64,000 bases of DNA from Cydia pomonella (Eukaryota; Arthropoda; Insecta; Lepidoptera; Tortricidae), in contig NC_084719.1 of the NCBI RefSeq assembly GCF_033807575.1, positions 310,001-374,000 of the forward strand, read 5' to 3'. Shown here piece by piece: positions 11,400 to 22,915 of this stretch (positions within the stretch are counted from its first letter, which is position 1; every line of letters begins with the position of its first letter). The translations under genes were made by a program, and so were the position numbers. A model generated the notes under the pieces. The model was not told the origin of the DNA. It did not search any database and worked only from the letters and a program-made list of their open reading frames with translations.

Positions 11400-12068
11400 A
11401 TTTATAAGTTTATTTTAAGTTCTATTATATTTTAGTTTTAATTTTAATACCTTAGTATATAATTTATTAATATTAATATAATATTGTGTAATCTATGCAC
11501 TAAGTTTGACAACTCTAATTGTCACTGTCATCTCGATAACGAATTTAAATATTTTAGTAAATAAATTAGGTGACCGTTTCACTAATTGATTCAAGACAAA
11601 GAATTTATCTTTAAACTTATGAAACATATTATTTTATATACTGTAAGCATACTTTTTAGGTTATATAGATATTTTGGTCATTATAAAACATTTTTCTAGA
11701 TTAAATAAGCTAAGTGTACTATTAAAAGTATTTCCAATGAACGTTCACGTGAAGGGTCACGTGATCGATCCCTCCATCTTTAATATTGAACGATCATTCG
11801 GGAAATGACGTTCGAACGATAATGGTCGATCAATATTACAATATAGTGATTATATTGTGAGCAGGTCAGTACGTTTTGTTTTGTTAGAACTCGAGTTGAA
11901 AGAGTTTATATTCATTGTGCCAAATAAATGTATTTTGATCACACATATCGTTGTTTTAATAAAATAGTGAGACCCCTTATATCACGTAAGTAAAATAAAA
12001 TACAATATGGCAACAGTTCCGAAATATAGGAAACATAACCTTACATATAAATAGTAAATAAGCCAGAA
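11400..12068. other. no recognisable feature
   Basis: AT-rich. Around 11750-11970 there are E-box-like CACGTG words (GTTCACGTG, GTCACGTGATCGATC) and a polyadenylation-like AATAAA. I could not place this in a known family. Confidence 0.35.
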
Positions 12069-12366
12069 GCGCTGGTGGCCTAGCGGTAAGAGCGTGCGAC
12101 TTGCAATCCGGAGGTCGCGGGTTCAAACCCCGGCTCGTACCAATGAGTCTTTCGGAAGTTATGTACGAAATATCATTTGATATTTACCAGTCGCTTTTCG
12201 GTGAAGGAAAACATCGTGAGGAAATCGGACTAATCCCAATAAGGCCTAGTTTACCCTCTGGCTTGGAAGGTCAGATGGCAGTCGCTTTCGTAAAAACTAG
12301 TGCCTACGCCAAATCTTGGGATTAGTTGTCAAGCGGACCCCAGGCTCCCATGAGCCGTGGCAAAAT
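12069..12366 (+). mobile_element. SINE-A, near full-length
   Basis: The head (12069-12143) is tRNA-like. It has an A box in TGGCCTAGCGGTAAGAGCG, a TTGCAAT loop and a B box in GGGTTCAAACCCC. The anticodon-like triplet is GCA, as in tRNA-Cys, but the origin is only inferred. The body follows with TTTACCAGTCGCTTTTCGG and GGAAAACATCGTGAGGAAA, and the tail reads CATGAGCCGTGGCAAAA. The 74-codon frame inside is an accident. No clear TSD was found. Other copies lie at 26985, 33209, 40830 and 58788. Confidence 0.85.
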
Positions 12367-12374
12367 AAATTTAG

Positions 12375-12615
12375 TACCGTAAAACTACACAACTATAGTC
12401 CAATACTGCAACTATGGTCCACAAGTTCGAAAGGAAATTAAGTATCTATACCAATGTTCCTTTTGGTTTACTCCTAGTTTTACCTTCTATTTATAAACAT
12501 ACTTTGCCTTAGAACTACAAAAATATAGTAGAATACACACGTGAACGAGAAAAATTGAGTTTATTTGTGGACCATAGTTGGGAGCTTTGGACTATAGTTG
12601 GGTGGTTTTACGGTA
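12375..12615. mobile_element. MITE with ~50-bp TIRs
   Basis: The left end (12375-12424) reads TACCGTAAAACTACACAAC and so on to GGTCCACAA. The right end (about 12566-12615) is its near-complement. If TA is the duplicated target the element is 12377-12613, which fits a Tc1/mariner-related MITE. It abuts the tail of the SINE at 12069-12366. Confidence 0.7.
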
Positions 12616-12789
12616 GCTAATCAAACTGACTTGTTTTCATGCAATAGTTCCGAATTTGTAAGAATTTGTCTAAATGTTTTATGTTGTTATTTATTATAAG
12701 TTAATATAAATGATATAGTTAATAAGGTACAATTGTATTTAATTAGGGTTAACCTGTAAGGATAGTTGCTAAGTGGCCATATAAATATA

Positions 12790-12890
12790 TAAACGGGACT
12801 TAATCGCGTATTAAGTTATAAATTTACCTCCGACGTTTCGAGGACGGCGTTGTCCCCGTGGTCTCGGAGAAGACTGGCTAAATTGACATC
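12790..12890 (-). mobile_element. possible Penelope-like element end, fragment
   Basis: On the minus strand it reads GGGGACAACGCCGTCCTC, then GAAACGTCGG, then ATACGCGATTAAGTCCCGTT. The GGGGAC/GTCCTC hairpin directly before GAAAC, and the GCGATTAAGTCCCGT end, also occur in the fold-back at 33727-33898. I recognise this arrangement as similar to the terminal repeats of Penelope-like retroelements, which carry hammerhead ribozymes. The assignment is an inference. Confidence 0.4.
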
Positions 12891-12973
12891 AACATCTTTT
12901 AGCCCCGCGAGCTAGAATAATGTGTACAAATCGTGAAAGTTTAAATCAGTCATATACTATCAGTGATTTTTGA

Positions 12974-13164
12974 TCTGAGCCCCTAGTGTAAATTTATTCG
13001 ATTTCGCAACGTGACGTTTGCGTTGAGTTTCATTTAGTATGGGATTTTGAGTTTCCAGAACGTCCCGCTTGGCGAGCTGTTTCTAAATCTCGTACAAAAT
13101 GACACTTAACGCAAACGCGTACGTCACGTTTCGCTATCGAATAAATTTACACTAGGGGCTCTGA
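12974..13164. mobile_element. MITE, 181 bp, TSD TCTGA
   Basis: The element is 12979-13159. The TIRs begin GCCCCTAGTGTAAATTTATT and include ACGTGACGT about 30 bases in. The 5-mer TCTGA flanks both sides (12974-12978 and 13160-13164). Superfamily not determined. Confidence 0.75.
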
Positions 13165-13814
13165 CACATTTCATTTCAATCTAATTAGAAAGTTTATGCA
13201 CGTGCATAATACATGCATAAACTAAATGCTCGAGTTGCACAAAAATTTTACGTATTTAAGCGTAGTTAAGATGCTGTGATTAGTCTTAAGTTAATTGATT
13301 CATTTGTGTTACGAAAATGAACCATGTAAATTGTATTGTATCTATTTTACTAAATTCAAATGTTATAAGTCAATGTCTACGCAAAAATCATTTTCATGCA
13401 TATAACTTAAATAGAAATGGCTTAGTTGTCGTAACACAAAGGAATTTATTGGCTTTTTAGACTAATGACAGGTCCTTAACTATTTTTTTTTTTGCAATTT
13501 ACTCAAATATCATTTCTTTTGTTTCATTGCTTTATCAAACAAACTAAATTCAACCCAATTTAATATACAAGGTTCATATAAAAAATGGGAAAATTTGGTA
13601 CGCTGGGCCTCACTAGGATAAACTTGACAGCCAATGATTAAATTAACTATCACATTCATTTACAAACTGGAAATAGAATTTAACTCCCGATACCTAGTAA
13701 CGTAAAATGACAATTTGAATGAACCCTTAATTTCCTGACAGACCAATTCGGACGTAAACTGATATCAGAAGGATATTTGAGTCATGTAATTTACTTATAA
13801 TGGGCCTTAGGCAG
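13160..13814. other. no recognisable feature
   Basis: AT-rich, no recognised element. Confidence 0.35.
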
Positions 13815-14075
13815 CCTTAATCATAAATAATAATAAAAATATTTGGGGACAACCATACACAGATCAACCTAGTCCCAAACGAAACAAAGCTTCTACTATG
13901 GGTACTAGGCGTAGATATTCACAAGTGTATAGATAAATACACACGTTCTAATATACAAAAAAAAATACTCATGACTCAGGAACAAATAACTGTGTTCATC
14001 GCACAAATAAATGCCCTTACCGAGATTCGAATAATTCATACACAGGATCACCGCCCACTAGGCCAGACCGGTCGT
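13815..14075 (-). mobile_element. diverged SINE-B copy
   Basis: Minus-strand order matches SINE-B: a degenerate head at the right (CCACTAGGCCAGACCGGTCG), AATAAATGCCCTTACC, CATGACTCAGGAACAAATA and a tail end with CTAGTCCCA. The inner region differs strongly from the 16.6, 19.0 and 24.2 kb copies, so this is an older or separate subfamily. Confidence 0.6.
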
Positions 14076-15055
14076 CAATTAGATTCAATGTTCGAGATAT
14101 GCCAAGAAGACCTAATAGTAATATTAATAAATGATACCTACTCACTAAGGTATTCGACATTGACAATTGATTGATTGATAGATTAGATTACAAGCAAAAT
14201 TAATTGCTTCAAGTGATATTTTTTATCACAAACATTTCAAAACTCAGGAAAAACCTATCACTATATTATCACGAAAAAAGGTGTCCACAGCTAATGATTG
14301 ACCTTCAGGTAAGATTAATGACAAGCCTAATTTAAATTTCAGGCCTGGTGAAAATAATTTCATCCAAAACTCTCGTGTCAATTCCCTTCTGGGTAGCTTT
14401 TAATATCGCTTTGGGGGTGAGAGCTTTTCGCCTAATTGCAAAAAAAATGCTTGAGTTTCATAAAACTTACACGTGATTCCGTAGGTAATATAAGTACCAA
14501 AAAGTACTTTAATTCAGTAAAAATGTGGCATTAAGTCTGCCAAATTATTTATTTATCTAGTCGTATAACTTTTTATCTAGACTTATGGAGTTGTTTATTA
14601 ATCAGAAAGTGGGCGACAATCAAGGTTGGACACTTTTATCTTGATGACTAGGTATTCTTATTCACATGGCTAAGGAACATTACCATATTTTGCACCATAA
14701 TAACAAGCATCTGCTCTCTATAAAGTCTGGTTCTTTGAAAAATCAACCTGATGAATGCTTTATTTAGCAGCCCTCTTGATTGCCTTGCTCTAGCGCACTG
14801 GAAATTGTCCTCTACTTGGACCCCCCCCCCATACCCAGTAATAATATTTTAAATAATGCCAATAGTTAGCTGATCGTTTTTAACCAATAGCCTAGTTAGT
14901 AGATATTCAAGTAGACAAGTAGACAAAGGAAAAGTATCTCTTTTGTTGAACATACAAAACTGAATTACATGTCTTCATCAAGGAGAACTATACGCAAAAC
15001 CATTCATTACCTTACTTTCCAAAAGTGAAAAGTGTATTTGGAACGACGCCCACAT
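14076..15055. other. no recognisable feature
   Basis: AT-rich with a poly-C run near 14820. No coding signal. Confidence 0.35.
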
Positions 15056-15057
15056 TA

Positions 15058-15519
15058 TACAGGGCGTCCCAAGACTATGGGACATCAAGGGAAAGTACCT
15101 TAAATATAAGACATAGGATATTTTGCTAAAAGGAGACTTTATTTTATTTTCAAAACTGAGTAATACTGCATTCAAAGATTTAAAAAAAATAAGTTACTTA
15201 GTCTGGAAATCGAACCGACTCAAATGTGAAAACATCCTGTATTTTTATAATGCCAATCGTAAGAATGCATGAAAAAATAAGTCATCTCAGAAATATGATA
15301 TCGCAAAACAAATGAATAGAGTAAATTTTTTGATTAAAATTTCAAGATTCGGTTTAATTCTCAGAAAAAGTAAGCAATTTTCAATTTTTTTTGGAAATTA
15401 TTTCAATGCAATATTACTTACTTTTAAAAATAAAATAAAGTCTTCTTCCAGCAAAATATCCTATCTACGATATTTAAGGTACTTTCCCTTGATGTCCCAT
15501 AGTCTTGGGACACCCTGTA
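15058..15519. mobile_element. MITE, 458 bp, ~115-bp TIRs, TA target
   Basis: The element is 15060-15517, starting CAGGGCGTCCCAAGACTATG and ending with the complement of CAGGGTGTCCCAAGACTATG. The arms stay similar for about 115 bp (15060-15175 against 15405-15517), and TA stands outside each end. A 125-codon plus-strand frame at 15312-15689 crosses the right arm and is spurious. The long arms suggest a relatively young or fold-back-like non-autonomous DNA element. Confidence 0.75.
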
Positions 15520-15627
15520 TAATAAACTACCAAAATTTATCAAGCAATATACAAAAACGTTCTAAGAAAATTTTCTATGACTTATTTATAAAAAGCCTAC
15601 TACTCCATTCAAGAAGTACCTCTGTGA

Positions 15628-15706
15628 TAGATCGTGTCATTTACCACGACGCATGCCTTAACGTTTATAATCATGTCATTAAAGGTTAGATTTGACAAAT
15701 GTGCGC
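15628..15706 (+). repeat. interspersed repeat K, copy 1
   Basis: It contains TAGATCGTGTCATTTACCAC and AAAGGTTAGATTTGACAAAT. An inverted, diverged copy is at 20022-20100. Both are about 80 bp; class unknown. Confidence 0.55.
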
Positions 15707-15771
15707 GTCATCGTGGATGACACGAACTAACATATTATAACATTATCGTGTAATATTAAATATGATACGGC

Positions 15772-16129
15772 TTTTGTTAACTTTAAAGTTGGATAGTCCT
15801 TAAGAACCGTGAGATTAAAGACCTAGTGGCTGAACCTAACATCATGGGAGAAAGTAAAGCCCACAGACTCCGTTGGTTGGGCCACCTTGAGAGAATGGAC
15901 GAAGATCGGAACGTAAAAAGAGCGTACCTGGGTCGCCTAGCAGGAGGACGTCCTATCGGACGCCCTAGGTATCGCTGGAGCGACATGGTGGAGGCGGATC
16001 TGCGCGAGCTTCGAGTCGACAATTGGCGAGAGATCGCACAGGACCGAGAAAAGTGGCGCTGTCTTGTGTCGGAGGCCAAGTCTCATTTTGGGTCGCTGAG
16101 CCAACGGAGTAAGTAAGTTTTGTTAACTT
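15772..16129 (+). mobile_element. LINE-A 5'-truncated insertion with 12-bp TSD
   Basis: The insert is 15784-16117, flanked by TTTTGTTAACTT on both sides (15772-15783 and 16118-16129). It holds an uninterrupted frame to the stop at 16114-16116. The order is LKNREIKDLVAEPNIMGES, HRLRWLGHLERMDEDRNVK, GRPIGRPRYRWSDMVEADL, then REIAQDREKWRCLVSEAK and HFGSLSQRSK. This is the C-terminal region downstream of the reverse transcriptase in a lepidopteran non-LTR element of RTE-like style. The function of this tail is not known to me. An open frame and exact TSD make it one of the younger insertions here. Confidence 0.85.
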
Positions 16130-16186
16130 ATATGTACTATGTGTTATGTGTATGCAGAGTGGGGACGGATGTGCGTTAGATTATAA

Positions 16187-16300
16187 TATAATAATAATAA
16201 ATTTCTTTATTTAGATAACTAGGATCCATTGGGGTTAGGTACATAGTGACTTAAAATCTATTGTTAATATTTAAAAATAAATTAATTAATGAAATTGAAA
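16187..16300 (-). mobile_element. possible LINE 3' end
   Basis: (ATA)n followed by AATTTCTTTATTTAG, then CATTGGGGTTAGGTACATAG. The word ATTGGGGTTAG plus GACATAGAATTTA recurs at about 37457-37490. Read on the minus strand, both end in A-rich tails. Weak evidence. Confidence 0.3.
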
Positions 16301-16573
16301 TTCACATATTATAAATAAATTAACTTAAAATTCACAATAAAATAACAAAATTAAATTAAAATTCAAAATTAAAATTCTTTTTTTAAAATTATAGATGTGT
16401 TTGACGAGGCTTGTTGCGGAATTTATAAGTTGTTTTAGTGTTAATGTACAATAAGTTTGTAACGATGGTTGTGCGGATATATTTCATCATTATTAACATA
16501 ACAATAAATAAATAATTATTTTATACGTACCTTCTTATTGTAATTTGCATGACTTATATATATATTTTTTTAT

Positions 16574-16817
16574 AAGGGCATTATTACACAAATTGACTAA
16601 GTCCCACAGTAAGCTCAATAAGGCTTGTGTTGAGGGTACTTAGACAACGATATATATAATATATAAATATTTATAAATACTTAAATAGATAGAAAACACC
16701 CATGACTCAGGAACAAATATCCATGCTCATCACACGAATAAATGCCCTTACCAGGATTTGAACCCGGGACCATCAGCTTCGTAGGCAGGGTCACTACCCA
16801 CTAGGCCAAACCGGTCG
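16574..16817 (-). mobile_element. SINE-B, full-length
   Basis: The tRNA-like head is at the right. On the minus strand it reads ACGACCGGTTTGGCCTAGTG, then GGTCCCGGGTTCAAATCCTG (B box) and GTAAGGGCATTTATTCGTG. The body contains CATGGGTGTTTTCTA and a (TA)n stretch, and the tail includes GCCTTATTGAGCTTACTGTG. Nearly identical copies lie at 18985-19206 and 24154-24400, so the family was active recently. Confidence 0.8.
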
Positions 16818-16904
16818 TATATAAGTATTAAGTAGTAGTAAGTGCGTAGTTAATAAGTTAGTTACTCTTTTTAATAATTTAGTTTAGTTTTTAATCGGTG
16901 TAGG

Positions 16905-16975
16905 TTTATTTGACGTTCATAAGCGCATTGTTATATGCCTACTTGAATAATAAACTATCTTTATCTTTACGCCTA
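16905..16975 (+). mobile_element. LINE-I 3' end fragment
   Basis: It contains TTTGACGTTCATAAGCGCAT, TATGCCTACTTGAATAATAA and a (CTTTAT)n end. The same end occurs at 33967-34115 and 45777-45953. Confidence 0.55.
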
Positions 16976-17162
16976 AAAGAGTGATTCCATATGATTATGT
17001 TCCATCATCATACCTACATGCGTTCTACAGACAATAAGTGAATTATGCATATGACAAGGATGCTGAACGAAGTTTTAGTCAATATTTTTCGAGAACAAAT
17101 GTTTGTGCTCTATGAACTTAAGGTTTTTGACTACCTCACACATATGAAAGTTTCTAAGTCAA

Positions 17163-17192
17163 TAGATTTAGATTTAGATTTAGATTTATTTA
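17163..17192. repeat. (GATTTA)n microsatellite
   Basis: About five direct copies of GATTTA. It might be the tail of an unseen retroposon. Confidence 0.6.
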
Positions 17193-17454
17193 TTCCACAA
17201 CATACGATTGCATTACAAATTACATTCATGTCAATTTATATGAATCTATATTGTGATTGTCAAAAATAAATTCTAATAATGACTAAAAATAACATCATAA
17301 TCCAGATAGCAACAATTAATAAATGGAAATGTTCACCTGAAAAGGATCGTCAAGTCAGAATTTATTGAAAAACAATAATAAAATAAAAATGAAATAGAAT
17401 CAAGAAACAAAACAATGGCAAATATATTATGCAAATATATTATGCAAAAATAAG

Positions 17455-17697
17455 TTATACAGTTATGTCAAAAAATTTACTAATTGAATATAATGGGTTC
17501 TCCAGCAAAAAGTTTCTCAATGTACGCTTGAAAATCGAATCGGATGTTTCCGTCCTTATTTCTGCAGGTAATCGCTCATAATAGGTCGGACCGATGACAC
17601 GCGGGTTCTTTGCTGCAAGTGCCATGCGACGTGGAACTGTTCGTAATCGACCAGTAGATCTAATGTTTATGCCAGATACCACAACGCGTTTAAACAA
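17455..17697 (-). pseudogene. LINE ORF2 C-terminal relic (LINE-F)
   Basis: An 80-codon minus-strand frame reads NIRSTGRLRTVPRRMALAAK, GPTYYERLPAEIRTETSD and SIFKRTLRNFLLENPLYSI, ending in FFDITV and a stop. The pattern Y..LP..I.....S..FKR.L..FL.EN..YS is that of the extreme C-terminus of CR1/Jockey-type ORF2 proteins. The upstream part is missing. The frame is open, so the copy is not very old. No TSD was recognised. Confidence 0.6.
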
Positions 17698-18984
17698 AGA
17701 TAGTTATTTCTGACATACATAATAATTTCGAATAAATACAATATTCATTAGCTCGTGTTATACGCCGCACATTTCATTAAATTGTCAACAAGGCCTCTTC
17801 GCGTTAGTTTCTCGCGGATATACCTATTCCCAAATGTCCGGGACATTATTTTTTTTATTCCAGGAAAGATGTGCAGTAAATTTTCCTTAAACGTTTATAT
17901 TTGCAGAACCCTAAAAATGCAGGTGTCGCCGAGGTCAGCAAAAAAATTGAGACTTCTTTCAGTTTTTTAGCTTGCCAGACCCCATTCAGGAAGGTTTTAG
18001 GGGAACGCGAAAGAATTTGCTATTTTAAAAACACTATCTAGTTAATTTAGATATATAAAGTAGCGTTTTGGTTTAACAGGTTAATTTTATATATGAAATA
18101 TATTAATAAATTGAGTTTTATTAGTTAGATAATTATAAAATGAATATGGTGTTTTCTAACGAGGAATCATTTCCTTTATACCTTCTATCCTATGGGCTAC
18201 TTCGGACTTGAGCAAGTTACCTCAATCCCTCATTCCATCTAATTTATTATTTACCCCCAACATAAAGATGGGTGTTTTTTTAGGAAAACTTGAGTTTAAA
18301 CAGATATAACAAAACACGTGTTCATTATTTTTTCCTGCTCTCAAACATATTCTCAAACTAGTCATTAACTAGCAAGTTGCTTGAGCATCACTTTGTATAG
18401 GAGTTAGAAGATTTAGTAATTTTTAATACTTTAGAGGACAATTTCTCTCAATAGGTTGAGTTTGGGCAGCTAAAAAAATACGTGTCTGTTATTTTAGACT
18501 ACTCTATAACATAATATAAATATAAATCAAATCGGAACCGGACAATTGGGTACCTTTCCTCGTTAATAAACTCATTAACGAAACAAAATTAACGGAACCT
18601 CAGGAAAGCGAAGAATATTTTCATCTGCATTTTGTAATGCAGGTACTCAGACCGAAGCCAACAGACTAAAGGTTCTTTCTACAGGAAATTCTTTCTTACC
18701 GTAGCTTTAGAACATTCCACAGTAATGTACGTAGGTAAAAACATTTGACTTCTATTTGTTTGTATATAGGGTTTATTTTTAAATGAAAATACAGGATGTA
18801 ATTCCTCATTTGCAGTTAAGCTTTCGAACTAGTTCTATTTACTTACTTAGACGTTAATAAGTTAGAGTTTACACGCATGACTGCATTAATGCCGCAACTG
18901 TTATAATCAATGTTGTTGCCATGATTTTTGACTTTATAATTACATTGTATATTGTCGCCTAGAACCCATAATAAATAAATAAAT
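17698..18984. other. no recognisable feature
   Basis: AT-rich. It ends in (AATA)n just before the next SINE-B, which might be an older retroposon tail. Nothing else was recognised. Confidence 0.35.
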
Positions 18985-19206
18985 AAATATTATAGGACAT
19001 TATTACACAAATTGACTAAGTCCCACAGTAAGCTCAATAAGGCTTGTGTTGAGGGTACTTAGACAACGATATATATAATATATAAATATTTATAAATACT
19101 TAAATACATAGAAAACACCCATGACTCAGGAACAAATATCCATGCTCATCACACGAATAAATGCCCTTACCAGGATTTGAACCCGGGACCATCAGCTTCG
19201 TAGGCA
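18985..19206 (-). mobile_element. SINE-B lacking the 5' end of its head
   Basis: Nearly identical to the 16574-16817 copy through the tail, body and B box. It stops at GCTTCGTAGGCA, so the A-box part of the tRNA-like head is missing. This is a 5'-truncated retroposition or a later deletion. Confidence 0.75.
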
Positions 19207-19567
19207 ATATAAGCTTTGTTTTGTTTATCGTCAGCGATAAAAGTTTGTACTAAAAATGTTTGTTTTCCAAAAACTTATTTTAATAGTACGAGTCTATCAA
19301 CTTGTCAACTTGTCACTCCTTATAGTCCTTATTTCAGAAAAAGTCTACCCCACAATATGAGCAGACAAATAAGCGCAGTATTCACAGAACTTAAGTCTTA
19401 GTCTCCTTCACAAAAAAGATACGATGTCTAAAAAGTAATTTGTTAACTCCTTGTTTTGCTAATGAAGATTGGTGCGGAGATTAAGAAGTTACTTTGACGG
19501 CTTATCTCGCCACTGAAGTCCTGTCACACTTTAGTACGAATTTATAAGTGCGACAGAGAGGCAAAAC

Positions 19568-19605
19568 TTATTATTAATTCTGCGAAATTGCAGAATTAAT
19601 AATAA
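19568..19605. repeat. perfect 16-bp hairpin
   Basis: TTATTATTAATTCTGC (19568-19583) and its exact complement (19590-19605) with a 6-base loop. Isolated; no family recognised. Confidence 0.7.
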
Positions 19606-19704
19606 CTATTATATTTATAATTATGTTGCTTGACAGTGAGACTGAGTTAAACATTTAACTAGAAGAACAAAAGATAAATAAATAAGATGGGTATTGCATA
19701 AGTG

Positions 19705-19976
19705 TTAACAGTGGGAGAATTCTCGGCTCATTAGTTTACAAATTGAACTAAAGCTATCACAAAACAGATTGACGTGATCGTGATGTTTATAAAGCTGATT
19801 AACCTCCTGAGTCCCTGAGGCCTTTATAAAGGACAAATTCCAAACATTATTTTTAACTTTCACTAAACAAGACCATGGTTCCAAATTCAAAAACAAAACA
19901 TCGCTTCTGGAATCCAGGAGGTTAAAGAACTTAGCAGCTCTTAGAAGAAATGAGTTATTCCTATAATTAGTATGAA
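19705..19976 (-). pseudogene. possible LINE ORF2 C-terminal relic
   Basis: The minus-strand frame reads VHTNYRNNSFLLRAAKFFN, LLDSRSDVLFLNLEPWS and further to a stop at 19705. TNYRNNSFLLRAAKFFNLL resembles the RNSF..R...L.N.L segment near the end of many non-LTR ORF2 proteins. The later part is not typical, so only 19900-19976 is supported. Confidence 0.4.
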
Positions 19977-20021
19977 CGAGGGATGATAAGGGGGGGATTT
20001 TAAAACCTAAAATATCACTTT

Positions 20022-20100
20022 TGTCACATTTGTCAAATCTAACCTTTAATAACCTGACAATAAGAGTAAAGGCAGGCGTCGTCGTTAATGATACGATCTA
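20022..20100 (-). repeat. interspersed repeat K, copy 2
   Basis: Inverted diverged copy of 15628-15706. It shares ACATTTGTCAAATCTAACCT and the AATGATACGATCTA end. Confidence 0.55.
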
Positions 20101-22140
20101 CAAATATCACTAAAAATAAATCCTGATCAATATCATAATCTGATTATAGAATCAGAATAATCCTCTAGTTTTATGTCCTAGGGGAGTAACGTATGAGTAA
20201 ATAGAAAGATTTAGAGGAAAATTTAAAACTTGGCTTCTCGAGCACACATTTTACAGCATTGACGAATTTTTAAAGCTTTAATTATAAGTTATAACCAGAG
20301 TATATAATTCTATTAATGATTGTTAATTTTTATTATTTAATATTTTTTTCGTAAATAATTGACATGCAATTTATAAAATTATACAGTAAATGATCATGAT
20401 TAAATATAATGTCACCCCTCAAATCTACAATAAAGAATTATCGCAAAACTTGAAACTATTACTTTTTTGGAAATAAAATCTCGATTTCTTCTAACTTTCT
20501 AACAGTTTCACGCAACTTACCGAGATTCATTTGTCTGCTTTCCGAATCGTAATTTGATTCCAAAATCCAGACAGTTTTGTCTATGTCCGAGTAATCGTTG
20601 TTCTGAAATGTGGAGAGCATTGAACTGTTCGCGGACGACTTTTATATCTTGCCATGGGCGAGGGATAAAAATGGAGCGTGTTTGTGAGATAAGGCTGCTG
20701 ACAGTTCACAAAAGATTTTATTGTAGCAGCGAATTTTCCTTGGGTTTCTATTGGTAAAAGATTCATGCCTTAGTTGTATATCCACAGGTCCCGGTACGTT
20801 TTAGACTTCGAAAAACTATCTATATGACTGACAGTTCCGTTAAAACTATTTAAAAGGCAAGATCGAAGCTAAACGAGGATGAGGAAAACTACGAGCAAGC
20901 TACACGCAGCAACTAAAAGGAAAAGCAAATGCCTTCTTGCAGGTACATTTACTCCACCGACAAGAGCCATGCTCTTCAATGATGATGATGATGACTGACA
21001 CTTATTTGTCACTTCGTTACAAATATATCCTTTTTTCCAGGCCCCAGTGGATCGCATTAATTATAAATACATGGTGTATCACAAGGAATCCGAAAGAGTT
21101 AAACCAAGAATTACTGAGGCGAGAAGCAGGATAAAATGTAATAAGTTTAGGTCAATTTCAGCAAAAAATATATGTATATGTTATTTTTTATTCTTTTGAA
21201 TTTATTTGTACTTACGTAAAAATCAAATGTTATTAGTAAACCTGTCACTGTTATTTGTCACTTTCGTTTATTAATGAGGATATCTAAAACTATGTTTAGA
21301 AAAAGGAGTTTAGCATTATGTTACATTAATAATATGTATTTTTTTTCAATTGGTATTAACTATGAAACTAGGCAAATGCCAGAAAATTCTAAAGTAGATT
21401 TTAGTTAAATAGTTTTAGTAAATATGATCATTGATCAGTAACACTATTCAAATCTTTTGGGTTCTTCGTGAAACATCATCTATAATCTTTAAATGCAGCT
21501 TCGTCGTTTTCTGTCATCGGCATCGGCGTCAGTGCTTCAATGCAGTTCACAGCATCTCAATCATTGAGTCCCCCAACGGCAATATACTTTATCGTTACAA
21601 CAATATATTCAGGTTTATCACCTCGCTTTATTGCTACTTTAACGGTTATTCATTGCTATTGAGTCTGACTTCTGATATTCTGTTAATAAGATTTATTGTA
21701 CAAAGTTTTAAGTTCAACAACTTCCTACAATTGGATATACTACTGGAATGTTTTTTTTTTTCAGATCACGGTAAAGGTTTCGAGGATTATGCATTTAGCA
21801 ATCTAAGTACATATGACACTATAATGTATCTACTGTATTGTCAAAACTAGTGACATAGAATAATCGATTGATAGTAGATTCTTCTATAAATCTTCTATAG
21901 TTATCCAAATTTGCTTATAGTTGTTATGTTTTCTGAATTATTTTTCTCACTGCACCCAAATTCGAGAATTTCTGTTTTGCTCTATTGTTGGTAGAGAATG
22001 CCTTAAGGTATTAATTCTGCCATTTTGTACTTTTTTTTCGTGCAATTTAGTTTAAATAAATAAAATTAGTCTACAATAGGTTACAATATTACCAAAACAT
22101 GAAAAAAGTTTCGCTAATGAAAAATCATATTATTTTGCTT
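20101..22140. other. no recognisable feature
   Basis: Two kilobases without a recognised repeat. A short (GAT)n lies near 20978-20995. A 139-codon plus-strand frame at 21431-21850 is AT-driven, phenylalanine and serine rich, and has no domain I know. Confidence 0.4.
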
Positions 22141-22340
22141 TTTAGGGTCCCGTAACTCATAAAAAAAATTGAAACCTTATAAGATTCGTGTCTGTCTGTC
22201 CGTCTGTAACAGTCAATTTTCTCCAAAACGACTGGACCTATTATTACCTTGAAATTTGGTACACATACATAAATCGGACATAAAAATGCATTATACTTTG
22301 AGGTGGTAAAATTGAAAATATAAGTTTTACAAACTATACC
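22141..22340 (+). repeat. old relative of the AGGGTTCCG repeat
   Basis: It reads TAGGGTCCCGTAACTC, then AACCTTATAAGATTCG, GTCTGTCTGTCCGTCTG and CTCCAAAACGACTGGACC. The order matches the left part of the repeats at 10562 and 35874, but the sequence differs, so it is a related family. Confidence 0.5.
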
Positions 22341-22915
22341 GTGTGACATATCATATGAAATTGTTGACTATGTAAATTGTACCTTCGTAGATTACCAGTT
22401 AGCGCTACTTGTCCCTGTCCTTGGCAAGGTCCTCCCATTTGTGAACCGGGATGTTAAATGCGTGCCTAAATGGAACATGCAAATAGGGTGTATATTCGTT
22501 GGGTGCTTCACATAAACATGCAAAATTACGTACGTCGTATATACTTGTACAAAATATCGAATAACGCTCTGCCTGACACCGACATCCTTTATTGAATACA
22601 TCAACCAGACGTGATGTCTGATTTCATTAATAAAGTAGGTCGGCTATCGTGGAAATCCATATTCGAAGATTTTTTTCCATCTCTATCGCTCTTGCATTGT
22701 TCGAGTAAAAGGGACACAGATAGTTTTCGACAGTCGGTAGGTATTTTCAGTAGCTTTCACCTTCGAAATTAAATATGTAGATTCTTGTGTATCATTAATT
22801 TAAAATGGAGTTAACAATACGTGCATATAAAATACTGTAGTAATTGACTCTCTTTTCGCATTTTCCCTAAAACTAATTGCGGACATTTCGAAAAAAAGGT
22901 GTCAAATTAATTTAG
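22341..22915. other. no recognisable feature; possible intron end
   Basis: No repeat recognised. The last 80 bases would be the intron upstream of the candidate exon. They include CTCTTTTCGCATTTTCCC and a branch-point-like CTAAT, then TTTAG. Confidence 0.35.

Noticed and set aside
12101..12325. 74-codon frame in SINE-A, and the similar one at 40806-41045
   Set aside because: Frames occur in opposite orientations of the same noncoding SINE.
15312..15689. 125-codon plus-strand frame
   Set aside because: Runs through the right arm of the MITE at 15060-15517 and into repeat K; two unrelated noncoding repeats.
21431..21850. 139-codon plus-strand frame
   Set aside because: Composition follows local AT bias, with no domain, no coding-like codon use and no splice context.
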